64,000 bases of DNA from assembly GCA_963693315.1 (NCBI GenBank), contig OY856186.1, positions 233,281,541 to 233,345,540 of the forward strand. The letters are read 5' to 3'. The number at the start of each line of letters is the position of its first letter. The stretch's first letter is position 1. This document shows, in pieces, positions 20,878 through 32,790 of the stretch. The DNA comes from Diogma glabrata. Lineage: Eukaryota > Arthropoda > Insecta > Diptera > Cylindrotomidae. Below the pieces are notes generated by a model that was not told where the DNA came from, made no database searches, and was given only the letters and a program-made list of their open reading frames with translations. The position numbers and the translations under genes were made by a program.

Positions 20878-21684
20878 GCTTTATACTCTATTTATTTTAT
20901 AATTTTCCTTAATTATTATTTATAAAAGATTTCTCAAAAAAATTTATTTTTAATTTATTTATTAGCTTATACTTAGTTATTTTTATTTATTTCTTTATTT
21001 AATCGACAAATATTTTAATTGAACAAATTTATTTGTCCTACGTCACCATCCCACGTTGTTACATTCCGTGTTATTGTGAACTTCTAGAAGGAAAATGATT
21101 TTTTGTAGCATCCTGTATTTTCCAAAAAGTTTTATTGTTTCGTTGGGATTACCATTTATGCTAATCAATTTGTTAATAAGCGCGTTCAGTTTCTGTCGGG
21201 GTTACCACTTTATAGTAACCTGTTTATGGGGCACTCATAATTAGCATCCTAGTTGTACCATAACGATTCACTCACCAATTTTGTATTGTTCTGATGTGTA
21301 GTTATGTTGATGGACATACATAATCCGACTCCATGATAATATTTAATATGTCTACTAGACTGATCATAAATTAGTTCTATTTTTAGTTTACTTCTACTTC
21401 ATATGATATTAATGTTTTTTATTTTTATTATTTTCAGGTAAGAACATTGTGGAGGTTAACCAATACTCGGTTAAATCAACTTTATCTGGTTAGCACATGT
21501 ATATTCTATGTCCGGACCAAATTATGGTACCCTCTTTTACAACCCTGTACACTTTCACAAATATATTTTTGACAAATAAATAAAATATTACAATTATAAA
21601 CTGATACTGTTTTATTTTATTCATTTATTTGAAATTCACAAATCAAGGTTTTATAATTATTTTTAATCCTCACACACAGCATGT
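20878..21684. other. Unassigned, AT-rich, possible LTR or UTR-like sequence
   Basis: No gene seen. 21,050-21,590 is more complex, beginning near TGTTACATTCCGTG and ending in a run with AATAAATAAAATATTAC, which could be a polyadenylation region or an old LTR. There is no second copy in the window to prove it. Confidence 0.4.
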
Positions 21685-22579
21685 CCCAGGCAAGAAACTG
21701 TAATCGAAATCTTTTTGTAATCGATAGTTTCGAATTGGAGAAAAAGAGGCAGTTCATAATGTATATTGTCATCTAACTCTGATTCAAAAATATGGCGTTT
21801 TGACATTTAAAATTGCACATATATCTTCCATAGACATTAGTCGCGCATAACATATATGTATTTGTTGATAAATTAAACAAATATAAAGTTAAAATATTGT
21901 GAATATAATATAATATATTTCAACAGTAAGTAAATTTTTAATATATATATATATATAAGAAAATATGCATTCTATCTACAGTTATTTTAATTTTATTTTC
22001 ATCATATAACATAGCCTATAGTTTGAAGTTGCAGCATTTATTGATTTGATAAATAAATCTATATTTCTATAAAATATTTCTTTTAATGATATTTTTTCTC
22101 ATTTCAGGTTCACATTTTGACATACATATATAATTATAATTCTAAATACTATTTATTTTAATGGCATTTTTTTCTCATTTCAGGTTCACATTCACATTTT
22201 TTTTTTTAAGTTTTTGTAATTAATTTAACAAAAATATGTAAAATGTTTTTTATATGATAATAAATAAATATATTAATAAAAATATTTGTATTTTAAATTA
22301 ACACAATTACAAAAATAACTCTAAACTTTCGATAACATTGCCACTAGTAGTTTCGATTTTGTATCGAAACAGGTTTCGATTAAGTTTCGTTTGCATGTTT
22401 CGATTTGGTATCGATTACAGTTTCGATTTGGTATTGATCACATATTCGCTTACTAGGGCGAACACGTTGTTCTAAATGTAATCGATACAGTATCGAAACT
22501 AAATCGAAACATGTTTCGACTACATGATTACATGTAATCGATACCGAATTTATTGCAAATCGATTACGTACTACCTGGG
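21685..22579. mobile_element. Probable non-coding DNA element with TCGATT-rich ends
   Basis: The ends are imperfect inverted repeats: CCCAGG...CTGTAATCGAAA at 21,685 and CGATTACGTACTACCTGGG ending 22,579. The right 250 bp is full of TTTCGAT/ATCGAAA words on both strands (22,330-22,560) that can fold. The centre is A/T-rich and non-coding. The family is unknown and no clear target duplication is seen. Confidence 0.5.
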
Positions 22580-22674
22580 GTGGTTCTTACTTTTTATTTA
22601 ATTAAGTGAAAAATGAAATGGCGACTGATCATCGAGAGAGAAATATTAATTCTTATGTGATTTTCGATTCGCAC

Positions 22675-22782
22675 GTCAGATCAAAAAAAAATCGATTTTT
22701 TTTTTGATCTGACAGCAAATTTGTGTTTCATTGGTACGTCAGATCAAAAAAAAATCGATTTATTTTTGATCTGAGATCTGTT
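22675..22782. repeat. Two adjacent GATC-type palindromes
   Basis: 22,675-22,713 reads GTCAGATC, A-run, TCGAT, T-run, GATCTGAC, an almost perfect palindrome. A second copy follows at about 22,737-22,776. The word CGTCAGATC plus A-run plus TCGATTT is directly repeated 63 bp apart. No gene. Confidence 0.75.
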
Positions 22783-23263
22783 TTTCAAATCTGAGATTTT
22801 AGCTAGATCTACCCCTCAGATCAATTCCCCTTCACTAATACCAATTAAAATGAAATTTGACATATGTCAATTGTACTCTTTAATATGAGATTTTAAGTTT
22901 TAGATGAGTTTATTAATTGTAAATTAAATTAAATTAAATGAAATAAATAATTCTAAATTAAATAAAAGTGTGTAAAAAGTAGTTTACTATTATCAAAGCA
23001 CATGTCGCAAATTTCATTTTTTTACACATACAACAAAAATAGTAAAAACAGCTGATTTCATGTTCGATTGGTCGCCGAAATCTAGATCTTTTTCGATCAA
23101 ATCTGATTTTACCAATCGAAAACCACATTATTCTACGAAGAGAAAAACTTCTCGTTAATTTGTACACTGTTAGGTTTTTTTATTTAATAAGCTTCGCACA
23201 CTGAACTTAATTTGTTTCACTTATTTCCCCACAAACAATTCACCACAGATTCATAACAAAACT
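22783..23263. other. Unassigned interval
   Basis: A/T-rich with a few GATCT/AGATC words like the palindromes before it (for example near 23,080-23,120). No gene, RNA or element end recognised. Confidence 0.4.
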
Positions 23264-25248
23264 CCCGCTAATCGATCCCAATATCTAAAGGCCAATAAAA
23301 TATCTAACCAGATTATCTCAAACGAAAAGTCTGAAATTGATAGAGCGAAAGCTTCAAAACTTACGTCTATGTCTATTTCTGACAAGAGTTTCTACAGTGC
23401 CATTAATTCTTTAAATTCTGGTACAAAATCTTCTATTCCCCCTATTATATTGATGGTGATGCAATCGTAAATGATCCCGCAAGAAAAGCTAACTTGTTCG
23501 CTGAACGCTTTGCTCTGAACTCCACTGTTTTGGAAACTCCTAAAGAAATATCCCAAATACAGTGTTTAGGAGTTAATATGAATGAACTCCACTTCAAACC
23601 CAAAATAGTCGCTAAACTTTTAAAGGGGTTAAACATCAACAAAGCCTCAGGAATGGACAACATTCCACCCATTATTTTAAAAACCTTTTCTAAAGAACTT
23701 GCATCAACTATTTTGACTAAAATATTCCACCAATCCTACAAACCAGGTATATTTCCCTCGTGCTGGAAGTTGGCAAATGTCCAGCCCGTCCCCAAAAAGG
23801 GACCAAAAGCCGATATCTCAAATTATAGGCCAATAGTTTTACTATCGGTCCTATCCAAAGTCTACGAGCATTATATTAATACACACATTTCAAAATTTAT
23901 GGAAGTAAATCATTTTCAATCATCACAATAGCCGACAGCCAATACGGTTTTCGAAAAAAAAGATCAACTACCGATCTATTAAACTATGTAGCGCATTGTT
24001 GGAACAGCATGCTTGATAAAGGTGGTGAAACATACGTTATCGCTTTAGACATCTCCAAGGCGTTCGATCGAGCTTGGCATGCCAACTTAATCAACAAGCT
24101 CGTTGCGTATGGTTTTCATCCCAAAGTTGTAAAGTTGATTCAAAATTTTCTATCTAACCGATACATTTCGGTCTCCTTAGACGGATTTTCATCTGAGTCT
24201 AAACTAATTAACGCTGGTGTACCTCAAGGCTCACTATTGTTCCCAACCCTATTTTTGATTTATATCAATGATTTGTTGAAAATCACCAGCAACCCAATAA
24301 ATAGTTTTGCAGATGATAGTACTCTGCACAAGTCGTTCGAGCCCCTTCCTTCAAAAGGTAAATGTACGAACGAACTAATCCCGCCCGGAGAGACGCTGCC
24401 ATAAACGTGAATAAAGACCTAAAAAAAGTCAACGATTGGGGTGACCAAAACCTGTTCAACTTCAACTCTACCAAAACACAGCTGTTGATTGTTTCCAGAT
24501 CAAAGACCGAGTTCCCCAAAGATATTTTATTCAGTATGTGTGATGAACCAATAGGTGAATGTAAAAACATTCGTTTATTGGGTGTCACAGTTTCAAATAA
24601 CCTACTATGGAACGATCATGTAATGGCGATGGCAAAAAGCGCGTCTAGAAAACTCGGCCTCTTAAATAGATACAAAAAATGTTTCACTCCATACCAATTG
24701 CTCCATGTTTATAAGTCCCTATATTCGTCGCTGTATGGAGTACTGTTGTCAAGTTTGGGGTGCTGCTTCTGTTTCCATCTTGGCTCTCTTGGACTCTGTT
24801 CAAAAGCGTACTATAGGAATTGTGGGTGATCGAGATTTGACATCAAAACTCGATTCCCTACAACATCGCCGCACGGTTGCTGACCTCGTTGTTTTTTACA
24901 AATATCGTCACCAAAAGTGCTCAGATGAAACCAGCAACATCATACCTCAAACTTTTTCTTACCCCCGTTTCACTCGGCAATCGGCTAGCGCAACCAGTCA
25001 AACGGTCGAAATCCCGCACTGTCATACTGGCAGATCGCAGAAAGACTTCTTTGTCCGAACTGCATGCAAATGGAATAGTTTGCCGTAGTCGTCTCAGGTG
25101 GTTTCCATCCGCAGAGGTTTAAAAACAGCGTTCATCAGCACCTTAAGGCGCAAGTTGTTGTGGGACCTAGATCTTAAAAGGTATTTATGTGTTGTTGTGA
25201 CACATATTGTAAACCCTATAACAACACTTTTTATTTAAAAAAAAAAAT
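23264..25248 (+). pseudogene. Jockey-type non-LTR retrotransposon, 5'-truncated ORF2
   Basis: The endonuclease is missing; sequence starts in the linker (ANRSQYLKANKISNQ). RT blocks follow in three frames: INKASGMDNIPP, SCWKLANVQPVPKKG, NYRPIVLLSVLSKVYE, QYGFRKKRSTTDLL, ALDISKAFDRAWH, INAGVPQGS and catalytic FADD (about 24,307). After it come LGVTVSNNLLWNDH, CQVWGAA, LDSLQHRRTVADL and the usual end KWNSLP. A stop lies near 23,930, another near 24,402, and a frameshift near 24,750. The end carries an A-run at 25,226-25,248, the expected poly(A) tail. The layout is that of Jockey ORF2, dead. It is on the strand opposite to the two other copies and is a different subfamily from the 26,053 copy. 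Confidence 0.85.
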
Positions 25249-25274
25249 TTTCTTTCACTTATGACGAATACGTA

Positions 25275-25845
25275 CAGCTGGAAAATGTTAGCTTGTTGTA
25301 GACTAAATGTCGTTTATTCCAAAACAAATAAATAACTTTTTAAATGCATTTACGCTAAATGGAGAAGTTTTCTGGGCTATTTGGAGTTGGAAAATATCAG
25401 ATTAGTTCATATTAAATGTTATTTTGTCTCTGAAGTTGAAATTATTGAAAAGAAACATTTACACTAAATAAATGGAGGATCGGTTTTCTAAAAAGTTTTG
25501 TGGACTTATAGGAACAGTTGGGGTGAAAAAATGCCTGACTTGATGGTCGGTTCATATTAAATGCCGTTTTCACAAAAGTTGCAATTGTTGAAAATAAGCA
25601 TTTAGAGCAAATGGAGAGGTTTTTGGACAAATAGGCACGGTTGTGTTGAAAAATATCAGGTAATACCATATGAAATGTCGGTTTATCATATGAATTGTCG
25701 TTAAAATTAAAAGCATTTACCCTAACGGAAACGGTTTTCTGAGCAAATAAAGTTTGAAAAATATCAGCACGTGTCAGTTGTAATTATTGAAAAGAAGCAT
25801 TTACCGAAACGAAAAAGTTTTCTGTACTAATAGATACTAATAGAA
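25275..25845. repeat. Diverged minisatellite-like repeats, about 85-140 bp
   Basis: About five degenerate copies of a block with GCATTTACSSTAAATGGAGAR, then GTTTTCTGG, AAAATATCAG and TTCATATTAAATGYCGTTT. Anchors GCATTTA fall near 25,344, 25,455, 25,597, 25,712 and 25,797. The spacing is irregular, so this is an old tandem family. Non-coding. Confidence 0.6.
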
Positions 25846-26192
25846 AATTTTTAGGTATTTTTAGATAATAAGTTGTTTGTTTTTGGAATTGAGAGGTTGG
25901 CTGAGTAGTTTGCTGAGTGTATCATCTTTTCACTAAATTATGTTAATTTATGATGTTATACTTTTCCGGCAACATATTGATGTTTCGTGTTAGTTTTATA
26001 ATAAACTTCTAAACAGAGATAAAATACTTGTACTTTTAAAAAGAATTGTATGTTTTTTTTTATTAATTAGTTAGACATGTTTAGCACACTAAATATGAAA
26101 TATTCATTAAACTCTTTGAATATCCGAAGATACCATGTCAACTATAAAGGAAGGAGATGAGGAAAATGGAAGGAATGAGGATATAGGGATAA

Positions 26193-27669
26193 CTATACTA
26201 ATTGTTTTAAATGATTATGGACATTTTCTTTAAATGCCTGAGGGGAAAATTCATCGGGAAATACAGAGGAAGGCATTGAGTTCCACATTTTGGCCACTCT
26301 ATTAAAATAGTCGTTCTGGAAGGACATAGTTCTACAACGAGATATTTGTACAACAAATGGATGGGATAACTCGGCAGCTCTTGTTTGTCGATTATACTGC
26401 GCACACGATGCAAGGATATTTTGAATTTCCTTAGAGGAGAATTCGCTAAAGTTATATTTATAGTAGATTGACAATTCAGTCACATTTCTTCTGTGCTGGA
26501 GTGAATCAAGCTGGTCCGTTAGTTTGGTATTACCAATCAACCGTATTGCTTTTCTCTGTACAGTGTCTAGACATTTTATTATTGACTGACAAGCACCTCC
26601 CCAAACATGACAGCAGTACGCCATACATATTCGTCCATGTATGAAGGACTTGAAGATTAGCAAAATTTGCTCGGGATTGAAATACTTTTTACATCGACTC
26701 AAGAATCCTAATTTTTGCATTGCAGATTTAGCGAGGTTGAACACATGTTTATTCCATTTCAGGTTATTTTGAATATCCACTCCACGAAGTCTAACTGATT
26801 CAACCTCACGCAATTCCTTATGGTTTATTTTAATAGGGAAATTTTTATGTCGCTCTATTCGTGAAAGACGGCATAATTTGGTTTTGGTTGGATTAAATGA
26901 TACAAGATTACGATCACCCCATTCCATTATACGCTCCAGATCTTTGTTGATTGAATCAATTAGCAGCTCTCTATCAGTGGTAACTGCAGTATGAGATCGA
27001 AATTTAGGAGATGCATGTGATGCATGCAATGTGCTGTCATCAGCAAAATTATGGATTGGGTTGTGAAAATATTGGATGTGATACCATCTAAATTAACATG
27101 AAACTGGTGACCTGTAAGAAAACTATGAATCCATGAGACAGTAAGATGGTCTATACCATAAGATTTTATTTTAGCTTTTTATGCCACACTTTATCAAATG
27201 CTTTAGAAATGTCAAGTGCAATACTGAATGTTTCACCATTGTTTTCCAGCGATTTGTTCCAGAGATGGGATACGTAGGCTAACAGATCACCTGTTGCATG
27301 ACTTCTACGAAAACCATACTGTTTATCATCAATAATTCGCGACATTTCCAAATAATCTATTAGATTGTAGTTAACATATTTTTCAAATATTTTAGCTAAA
27401 ACCGACAGAATTGCAATTGGTCTATAATTGTTAGGGTCTATCTTACTGCCTTTCTTTGATATGGGTTGAACGCTGGCCAGCTTCCAAGAATCGGGCAATA
27501 TTCCGGTTTTATAAGATAAATAGGAAATTTTTGTTGAAATGGGAGCTAGTTGCCTAGCAACGTTTTTAAGAATGAGGGGTGGAATACCGTGGGGGCCAGC
27601 AGATTTGTTGATATTGATAGAAAGAAGCATTTTCCGTACAATATTGCAACGAAAAATATTTGGTTTCAT
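26193..27669 (-). pseudogene. Jockey ORF2 reverse transcriptase with palm deletion
   Basis: RT blocks INKSAGPHGIPP, SWKLASVQPISKKGSK, NYRPIAILSVLAKIFE, QYGFRRSHATGDLL and ALDISKAFDKVWHKK, then a frame change. After GHQFHVNLDG-like sequence the conserved GVPQGS...FINDL segment is missing and the frame resumes at HNFADDSTLHAS (about 27,030). So a deletion has removed part of the palm just before the catalytic FADD. The C-terminal half (CCHVWGGACQSIIK, LDSLQHRRNVTEL, FNRVAKMWNSMPS) is open for 278 codons. Not functional. Confidence 0.87.
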
Positions 27670-27699
27670 TTTCGTTACAACTGGGGGAATGAGTGTAGG

Positions 27700-29019
27700 A
27701 GAATGGGGGGTTCAACTATGTTTGAGTTTTCTGCGAAAATACGACCCAAAAGATCCGCCTTCTCTTTCGAGTCGCTCACGGGAATGTCATTCAGAACTAA
27801 GGTTGGAATAGGGGATCGAGTAAAATTGCTCTGGACTGATTTAACTGCCTGAAAGAAACTACGTGAGCCAGATGGGTGCTCGGCGAATTTCTTTGCTTTC
27901 TTCTGGATAAACGCGTCTTTGTCCTATTCTATTTTGAATTTACTAATATTTCTGGCTTTCTTATAGGCGCTATGGGTTTCAGGTGTTTTATTAGCGTTAT
28001 ACGTCTTAAATGCTTTGCGTTTATTCCTCACTGCCTCATCAACATCCCGCGTGAACCACGGCTCAGTTTTAGGAGTGATAAATCGATTTGGAATAAGCCG
28101 CCGCATTCTGTCTTTTATGATTTCAGAGATTCTTAGTGCCGATGTGCTAGGATCTTGATCGACACAACAAATAGTTTTCCAAGGTGTTTCATCATAAAAG
28201 ATTCTCAGTCCCTCCCAGTCAGCGCGTTTATAGTTCCAAACGCGACGAGGATTTGCTTTAATTTGTGTCGGTGATGTAAATTGCACTATTGCTGATATTA
28301 GTAAATGGTCCGATCTTCCGAAGGTTTGTTCAACTTTTGTCTTCGTAGTATCTGGTTCGTTTGTCAAAAACAGATCCAGCAACTTATTGTTATAATGTGA
28401 ATTGTCTGCGATTCTAGTGGGACACTCTATCATTTGCGTCAAACCGTGATAATCTGCGAGTATCAGTTCGGCTTGTCTTCCTACGTCGTCAGTGAGCGAT
28501 GAATACTTAAGCCATTCTTTATTATGAATATTAAAGTCTCCAAGAATGGCCAGTCTTGCTTTGGGGTAGTCCGTGGTAATCTTGTCTAGATTAGCCGATA
28601 TTTGATCGAAAAAGGGACATCCTGGGAGAAAATTTGGGGATCTGTATAATCCTATTATAAACATAGTTTCATCAACACCTGAGATCTTCAGTGCTATAGA
28701 ATTATGGTGCTTAGAGTTCAACTCGTAGGCCTCTCATACATGAAAGTGAATCTCGAACAAATACACAGACACCATGATTGTTATAAAAGGAATGTTCTAA
28801 TTCGTAACTAGGTATCCGGTATTTATCGAGATCCAATTTCGATGCTTTGCCACTAATAATTGTTTCGGTAAGAAACAATATGTCAGGTTTATTTTTTTCG
28901 ATGTATTGATGAACCACGTTTAGATTCGAATTGAGACCTCTTATGTTGGTGAAGTCAATGCTAAGCTGTTGGTTCACTCTGCTGCCATTTTGTTGAGACA
29001 AAGACTTACCCTTTGACAT
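27700..29019 (-). pseudogene. Jockey ORF2 endonuclease and linker
   Basis: Apurinic-type endonuclease: DFTNIRGLNSN at the N terminus, then KPDILFLTETII. After a frameshift at about 28,715 come GLYRSPNFLPG, AILGDFNIHNKEW, LLDLFLTNEP and the catalytic GRSDHLLISA. The linker (RRVWNYKRADWEGLR, EPWFTRDVDEAVRNKRKAF) continues to a stop at about 27,922 and then goes on in frame (KKAKKFAEHPSGSRSFF). The enzyme would nick the target DNA for target-primed reverse transcription. Broken by at least one shift and one stop. Confidence 0.85.
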
Positions 29020-30319
29020 TGCAGGTATAGATACTGAAATTCGGCCAGGCCTAAATTTCAACACTACACAGTACAAAAGAAACTGGGTATCTGTCACAAA
29101 AACACGATAGCAGGTGTCATGCAACAGTAGCACGATAAGAGAAAAGCAAAAAAATGGGGACCCAAAAGACACTAACAAAATTGAAGAGTACAAATAAAGG
29201 GTTAAATTTGAAATTCCTACTAACAACTAAAACGAAATTTTACATTTTCCGTTACCAAGGAATATAAAACAAATTTATGCTTTAAAATAACAAATAAATT
29301 TATTACATCAAAGAAATAAAAGGTAAAATTTTACCTGCCTACCACCTGGTAACAACAAATATAAAATATCAAATAATTTTTTAATAAAGAACAATCTCAC
29401 CAATTATATAATTCTCTCCGCCTCCGTTCTTCAACACTTTTATTTTCATAAACACAAACACTATAGTACACACTTATTTTTCTATCTTCGATTATTTTTT
29501 TTGTTTTTTTTTCCTTTAAAACTTAGGAGACAACCTTCTTCGCCTGATTCCGATTGATGAATGATCGATGATTGATTGATGTTTAATATACTTCGCTGCC
29601 CAAAACTAAAAACATCGTCTTTTCCCCGAAAACTATATAAAAATCCTTAACACAAACCGAAGTCTTGATATCTCAGAGACTTAAGATTTCAGCTCCTTCA
29701 GATTTTCCATTTGTTTTTATTTTTTTTTGTGAGAGCACTCTCACTATAGGGAAACCTTTATTGCCGAAGTCTGTGTTTTTTATATTGTTCATGTTGAATA
29801 AAAAGTATGCAAGACTTATTTGTTGAGTATAATCTGCTTTGGAGTTACACGCCTTTCTCCTCCAAATGTTGTCGAATCCTGGCACGAACCGTTTGTAATA
29901 AATGGAAAAGCCCAATATGCTTCGTAACTGCTATAGGTTTTACGATCTCGGCTAATCCATTACTCCTGTCCGTGTTAACTTATGCGCCAATTACTTAACT
30001 TTTTATTTTAAATCTAAACCCTTTGTTAGACTTAAAACCAGATGAGTGCATTGTTTCTAGGACCTTGGGTTATGTTGCTCGTCAAATTATTTCCCTATTG
30101 CGATGTTATTTGCTAGATAAACAAGATATTGCTTCCAGACGAGCCTTTTAGCATACATCGTATTAATCTTTCAACAACATTAAGCACGTCAAATATATTG
30201 AATGACTGAATCATTGTACTCATGTGCGACGTTTACTTGCCGCAGTATATATTGATTATTATATTGATTTATATTATTTGATATTTCTATACATTAATTC
30301 CAAAAATATTTACTACTAA
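29020..30319. other. Unassigned, AT-rich
   Basis: Probably some remaining 5' sequence of the Jockey copy near 29,020-29,500, then unassigned A/T-rich DNA. Short frames here have no domain-like content. No RNA gene recognised. Confidence 0.4.
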
Positions 30320-30446
30320 ATTGCATATTTTTCGATTGCCAAGGAAATGGCATATTAAATTAAAGTATATGTTTTGGAAATATTTCGCTCCAAAAACCAC
30401 TTTAATTTTAACATGCCATGTTTTCGGAAATCGAAAATTTAGCAAT
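30320..30446. repeat. Imperfect 46-bp inverted repeat
   Basis: 30,320-30,365 (ATTGCATATTTTTCGATT..., ending ATTAAAG) pairs imperfectly with 30,400-30,446 (CTTTAATTTTAACATGCC..., ending TTTAGCAAT). The spacer is 34 bp. This is a MITE-like hairpin with no coding. Confidence 0.6.
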
Positions 30447-30539
30447 GAAAAATTTGAATAATTGTACAGCTGAAATAAATCAATTAAATCAAATCAAAAT
30501 TTTCAATTCAACATAAGAACTGAGGACATACCCTATATT

Positions 30540-30845
30540 TCGATTGAATGATTGTTCGATGTAATAAATTATTCATTATATCGAATATTTTCGATGTTAT
30601 TTCAATAATGATTTTTTATTCTATTTTACGAATTTTGATCAAATGATTTTTCGATTTTATGCATTAAATTTTGGATTATATGATTTTTTCGATGTGATGA
30701 CTTTTCGGCGAAATGAATTTTCGGTGATATGATATTTCGATCTAATGATTTTTTAATTTCAAAACCATTCGATGATATGTTCGGCGGTATTAACTTTCGA
30801 GCTATTGGTTTTTGGTTGCACAACACGATTACATGATTTGATTTT
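30540..30845. repeat. Irregular ATGATTTTTCGAT repeats
   Basis: Many degenerate copies of ATGATTTTTCGAT / GATGTGATG-like words with period about 20-30 bp. It resembles in style, but not in exact sequence, the foldback arrays at 990 and 20,140. It may be an old array of a related element. Confidence 0.5.
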
Positions 30846-31189
30846 TCGACAGTGCGAACTCCAACTAATAAGGTTGATAAATTGGAAAAACTATGGGCTG
30901 ATCACCCATATAAAACTAATCGATAAGTCTTCAAGTGACCATAAAATTTGAGTTAATTGATATTAATAACAGATGAGGACTCTTGTTGACAGTCTACGTT
31001 CGTATATGGAACATATACGGCCCAAAAAAGATCCAATGTTGAGCAAACCCAATAATATATTAAAATAGTAAGCAATACAATTCCAGCCTCATTCTTTTCC
31101 GTAAGTTACCAATTCTTCTGAAGGATATTTAGTTGGTTAAATGTGCCTCCTTTTCTTTTGTATTCACTATTTATATTTGCCTGATATAT

Positions 31190-31323
31190 TTAAAGTCGTT
31201 CATACCAAGATTCATCCTATAAAGAATCCTTTGTTTTTCGTGTTGGATGCCGCAGCCCACAACTTGGGTGACCCAGAACTGCGCATTTTATTCCAATCAA
31301 ATATTTCTGGATTGAGCAGCTAA
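31190..31323 (+). CDS. Possible terminal exon of an unidentified host gene
   Basis: Downstream of an acceptor-like TTTAAAG, a frame reads VVHTKIHPIKNPLFF, then VLDAAAHNLGDPELRILFQ, ending SGLSS and TAA. The stretch is richer in G/C and has more balanced codons than its surroundings, and it ends about 850 bp from the convergent PRPS gene. I do not recognise the protein. There is no second exon that I can join with confidence: a short frame near 30,860-30,915 (KLEKLWADHPYKTNR) might belong to the same or another gene. It could be chance. Confidence 0.3.
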
Positions 31324-32168
31324 TTAAAAGTTAAAACAAATATAAGTTTTTTTTCATCTCTATTTTTACATTTAACAAAAAAAAAAACAATTGTTTACAT
31401 GTATTTTTGGTCCTTATCTAAAAAATAAATGAAATGAAAATCCAAAAAAGCTTTAAAACTAAATAAGTTTTATTTTCAATTCTCTAAAAAAACAATATTG
31501 ATGTTTATTATAAATTTTGTTTAATAATAAAAAATATATAGTTATATATAAAACATTTTTTTCTCGATATAATTAATTTAATAACGTAAAATTTTATTTA
31601 ATTATGCTCGTGGATGATTGTTTTTTTTAATGTTGTTGGAATAAAATATTTTAAATTTATGGAGCAGCAGTTTAAAATTAAAAAAAATTAGGAATGTTTA
31701 TTATGACAGAGAAAAAGTTGACCCTTTCACAATCACAATAAAATTTTCTAACCATTTTTTTCGTAAACAAAATGACACCGACATTTTTTAATCTAAAACG
31801 TTAAGGGATAAGGGAGACTCATACATACTCAAATGGTTAGCTGCTTAAATTAATTATTACTTGAAATATTTAAAATAACATAATTTATAAATAAATTAAT
31901 TTTGCAACTCTTTGTGGAGGTTTATTTCGTTGATATTTCTTTTTGTAATCAAATATTTTTTGTTTATTATGAATTACAAAATTAAAATAATTTAATTTAA
32001 TTTACGTATTGTTTTGTAGTAATGTTTTAGCTCACTACTAAAAATAAAATTGTTATATTTTCCCTTTTATTGTTTAAAATTAATTAGATTTATGTAGAAA
32101 ATATTTTTTTTGTATAATATTATTTGAATATTTGTTTAATCAAAACAAACAAAACACTATAAATGTAA
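31324..32168. other. AT-rich intergenic DNA 3' of PRPS
   Basis: Extremely A/T-rich, with no gene. An AATAAA signal for the PRPS transcript reads on the minus strand at 32,169-32,174, only a few bases past the stop codon; other A/T-rich candidates lie further down. Confidence 0.5.
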
Positions 32169-32174
32169 TTTATT

Positions 32175-32601
32175 TTAATATGGAACATTAGAAAACAAAT
32201 AGGACACACTTTCACCATTATGTGTACGACGTACAGCTTCGGCAAACATCATTGACACATCAATACATTGTATTTTAACACAGTCTCTCATATGTCCATC
32301 CTGTGGTATTGTGTTTGTAACAACAACAGCTTCAAAACACGCTGTATTGATACGTGATACAGCTGGTCCAGAAAATATACCATGTGTTAAGATAGCATAG
32401 ACTTTTGTTGCACCCGCTTCCATTAATTTTTCAGCGGCATGAGATATTGTGCCACAAGTATCTGCCATATCATCAACTAAAATTGCAATTCTATCTTTAA
32501 CGTCACCAACTAAAACCATTGAAGCTACTTCATTGGCTTTTTTACGCTCTTTGTGTATCAAAGCAAATTCTACATTTAATCTGTCTGCAATTGATGTTAC
32601 T
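32175..32601 (-). CDS. PRPS: Ribose-phosphate pyrophosphokinase (PRPS), last exon
   Basis: Last coding exon of PRPP synthetase, which makes phosphoribosyl pyrophosphate from ribose 5-phosphate and ATP for nucleotide synthesis. The acceptor CTTCAG precedes 32,601, and the exon starts in phase 2 to complete an Arg codon. It encodes [22 protein letters not shown], the PRPP-binding loop [35 protein letters not shown] and the end [18 protein letters not shown], then TAA. Length and end match the family's C terminus. Very strong conservation makes this a real, constrained host exon. Compared with vertebrate PRPS there are only small substitutions. Joined to the exon at 32,666-32,790 by a short intron of 64 bp. 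Confidence 0.95.
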
Positions 32602-32664
32602 CTGAAGTGAAAAACAATTGTTATAGATTATTATCATCTAAAATTATTTAAATCTTTAAACCTA

Positions 32665-32790
<126 letters not shown>

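Larger units (their letters stand above)
26053..29019 (-). mobile_element. Jockey-type non-LTR retrotransposon, decayed
   Basis: Minus-strand element from the ORF2 start (MSKGKSLSQQNG, 29,019) to a poly(A) tail seen as T-run at 26,053-26,061. The 3' untranslated region contains the words GACATGTTTAG and GAATATCCGAAGATACCATG, shared with the fragment at 33,376. No ORF1 (gag-like) is visible upstream, so the 5' end is truncated or diverged. Several frameshifts and a stop plus a deletion in the RT palm make it inactive. Confidence 0.85.

Noticed and set aside
20878..21600. Solo LTR starting TGTTACATTCCG
   Set aside because: No matching copy, no target duplication and no internal element in the window, so left as unassigned.
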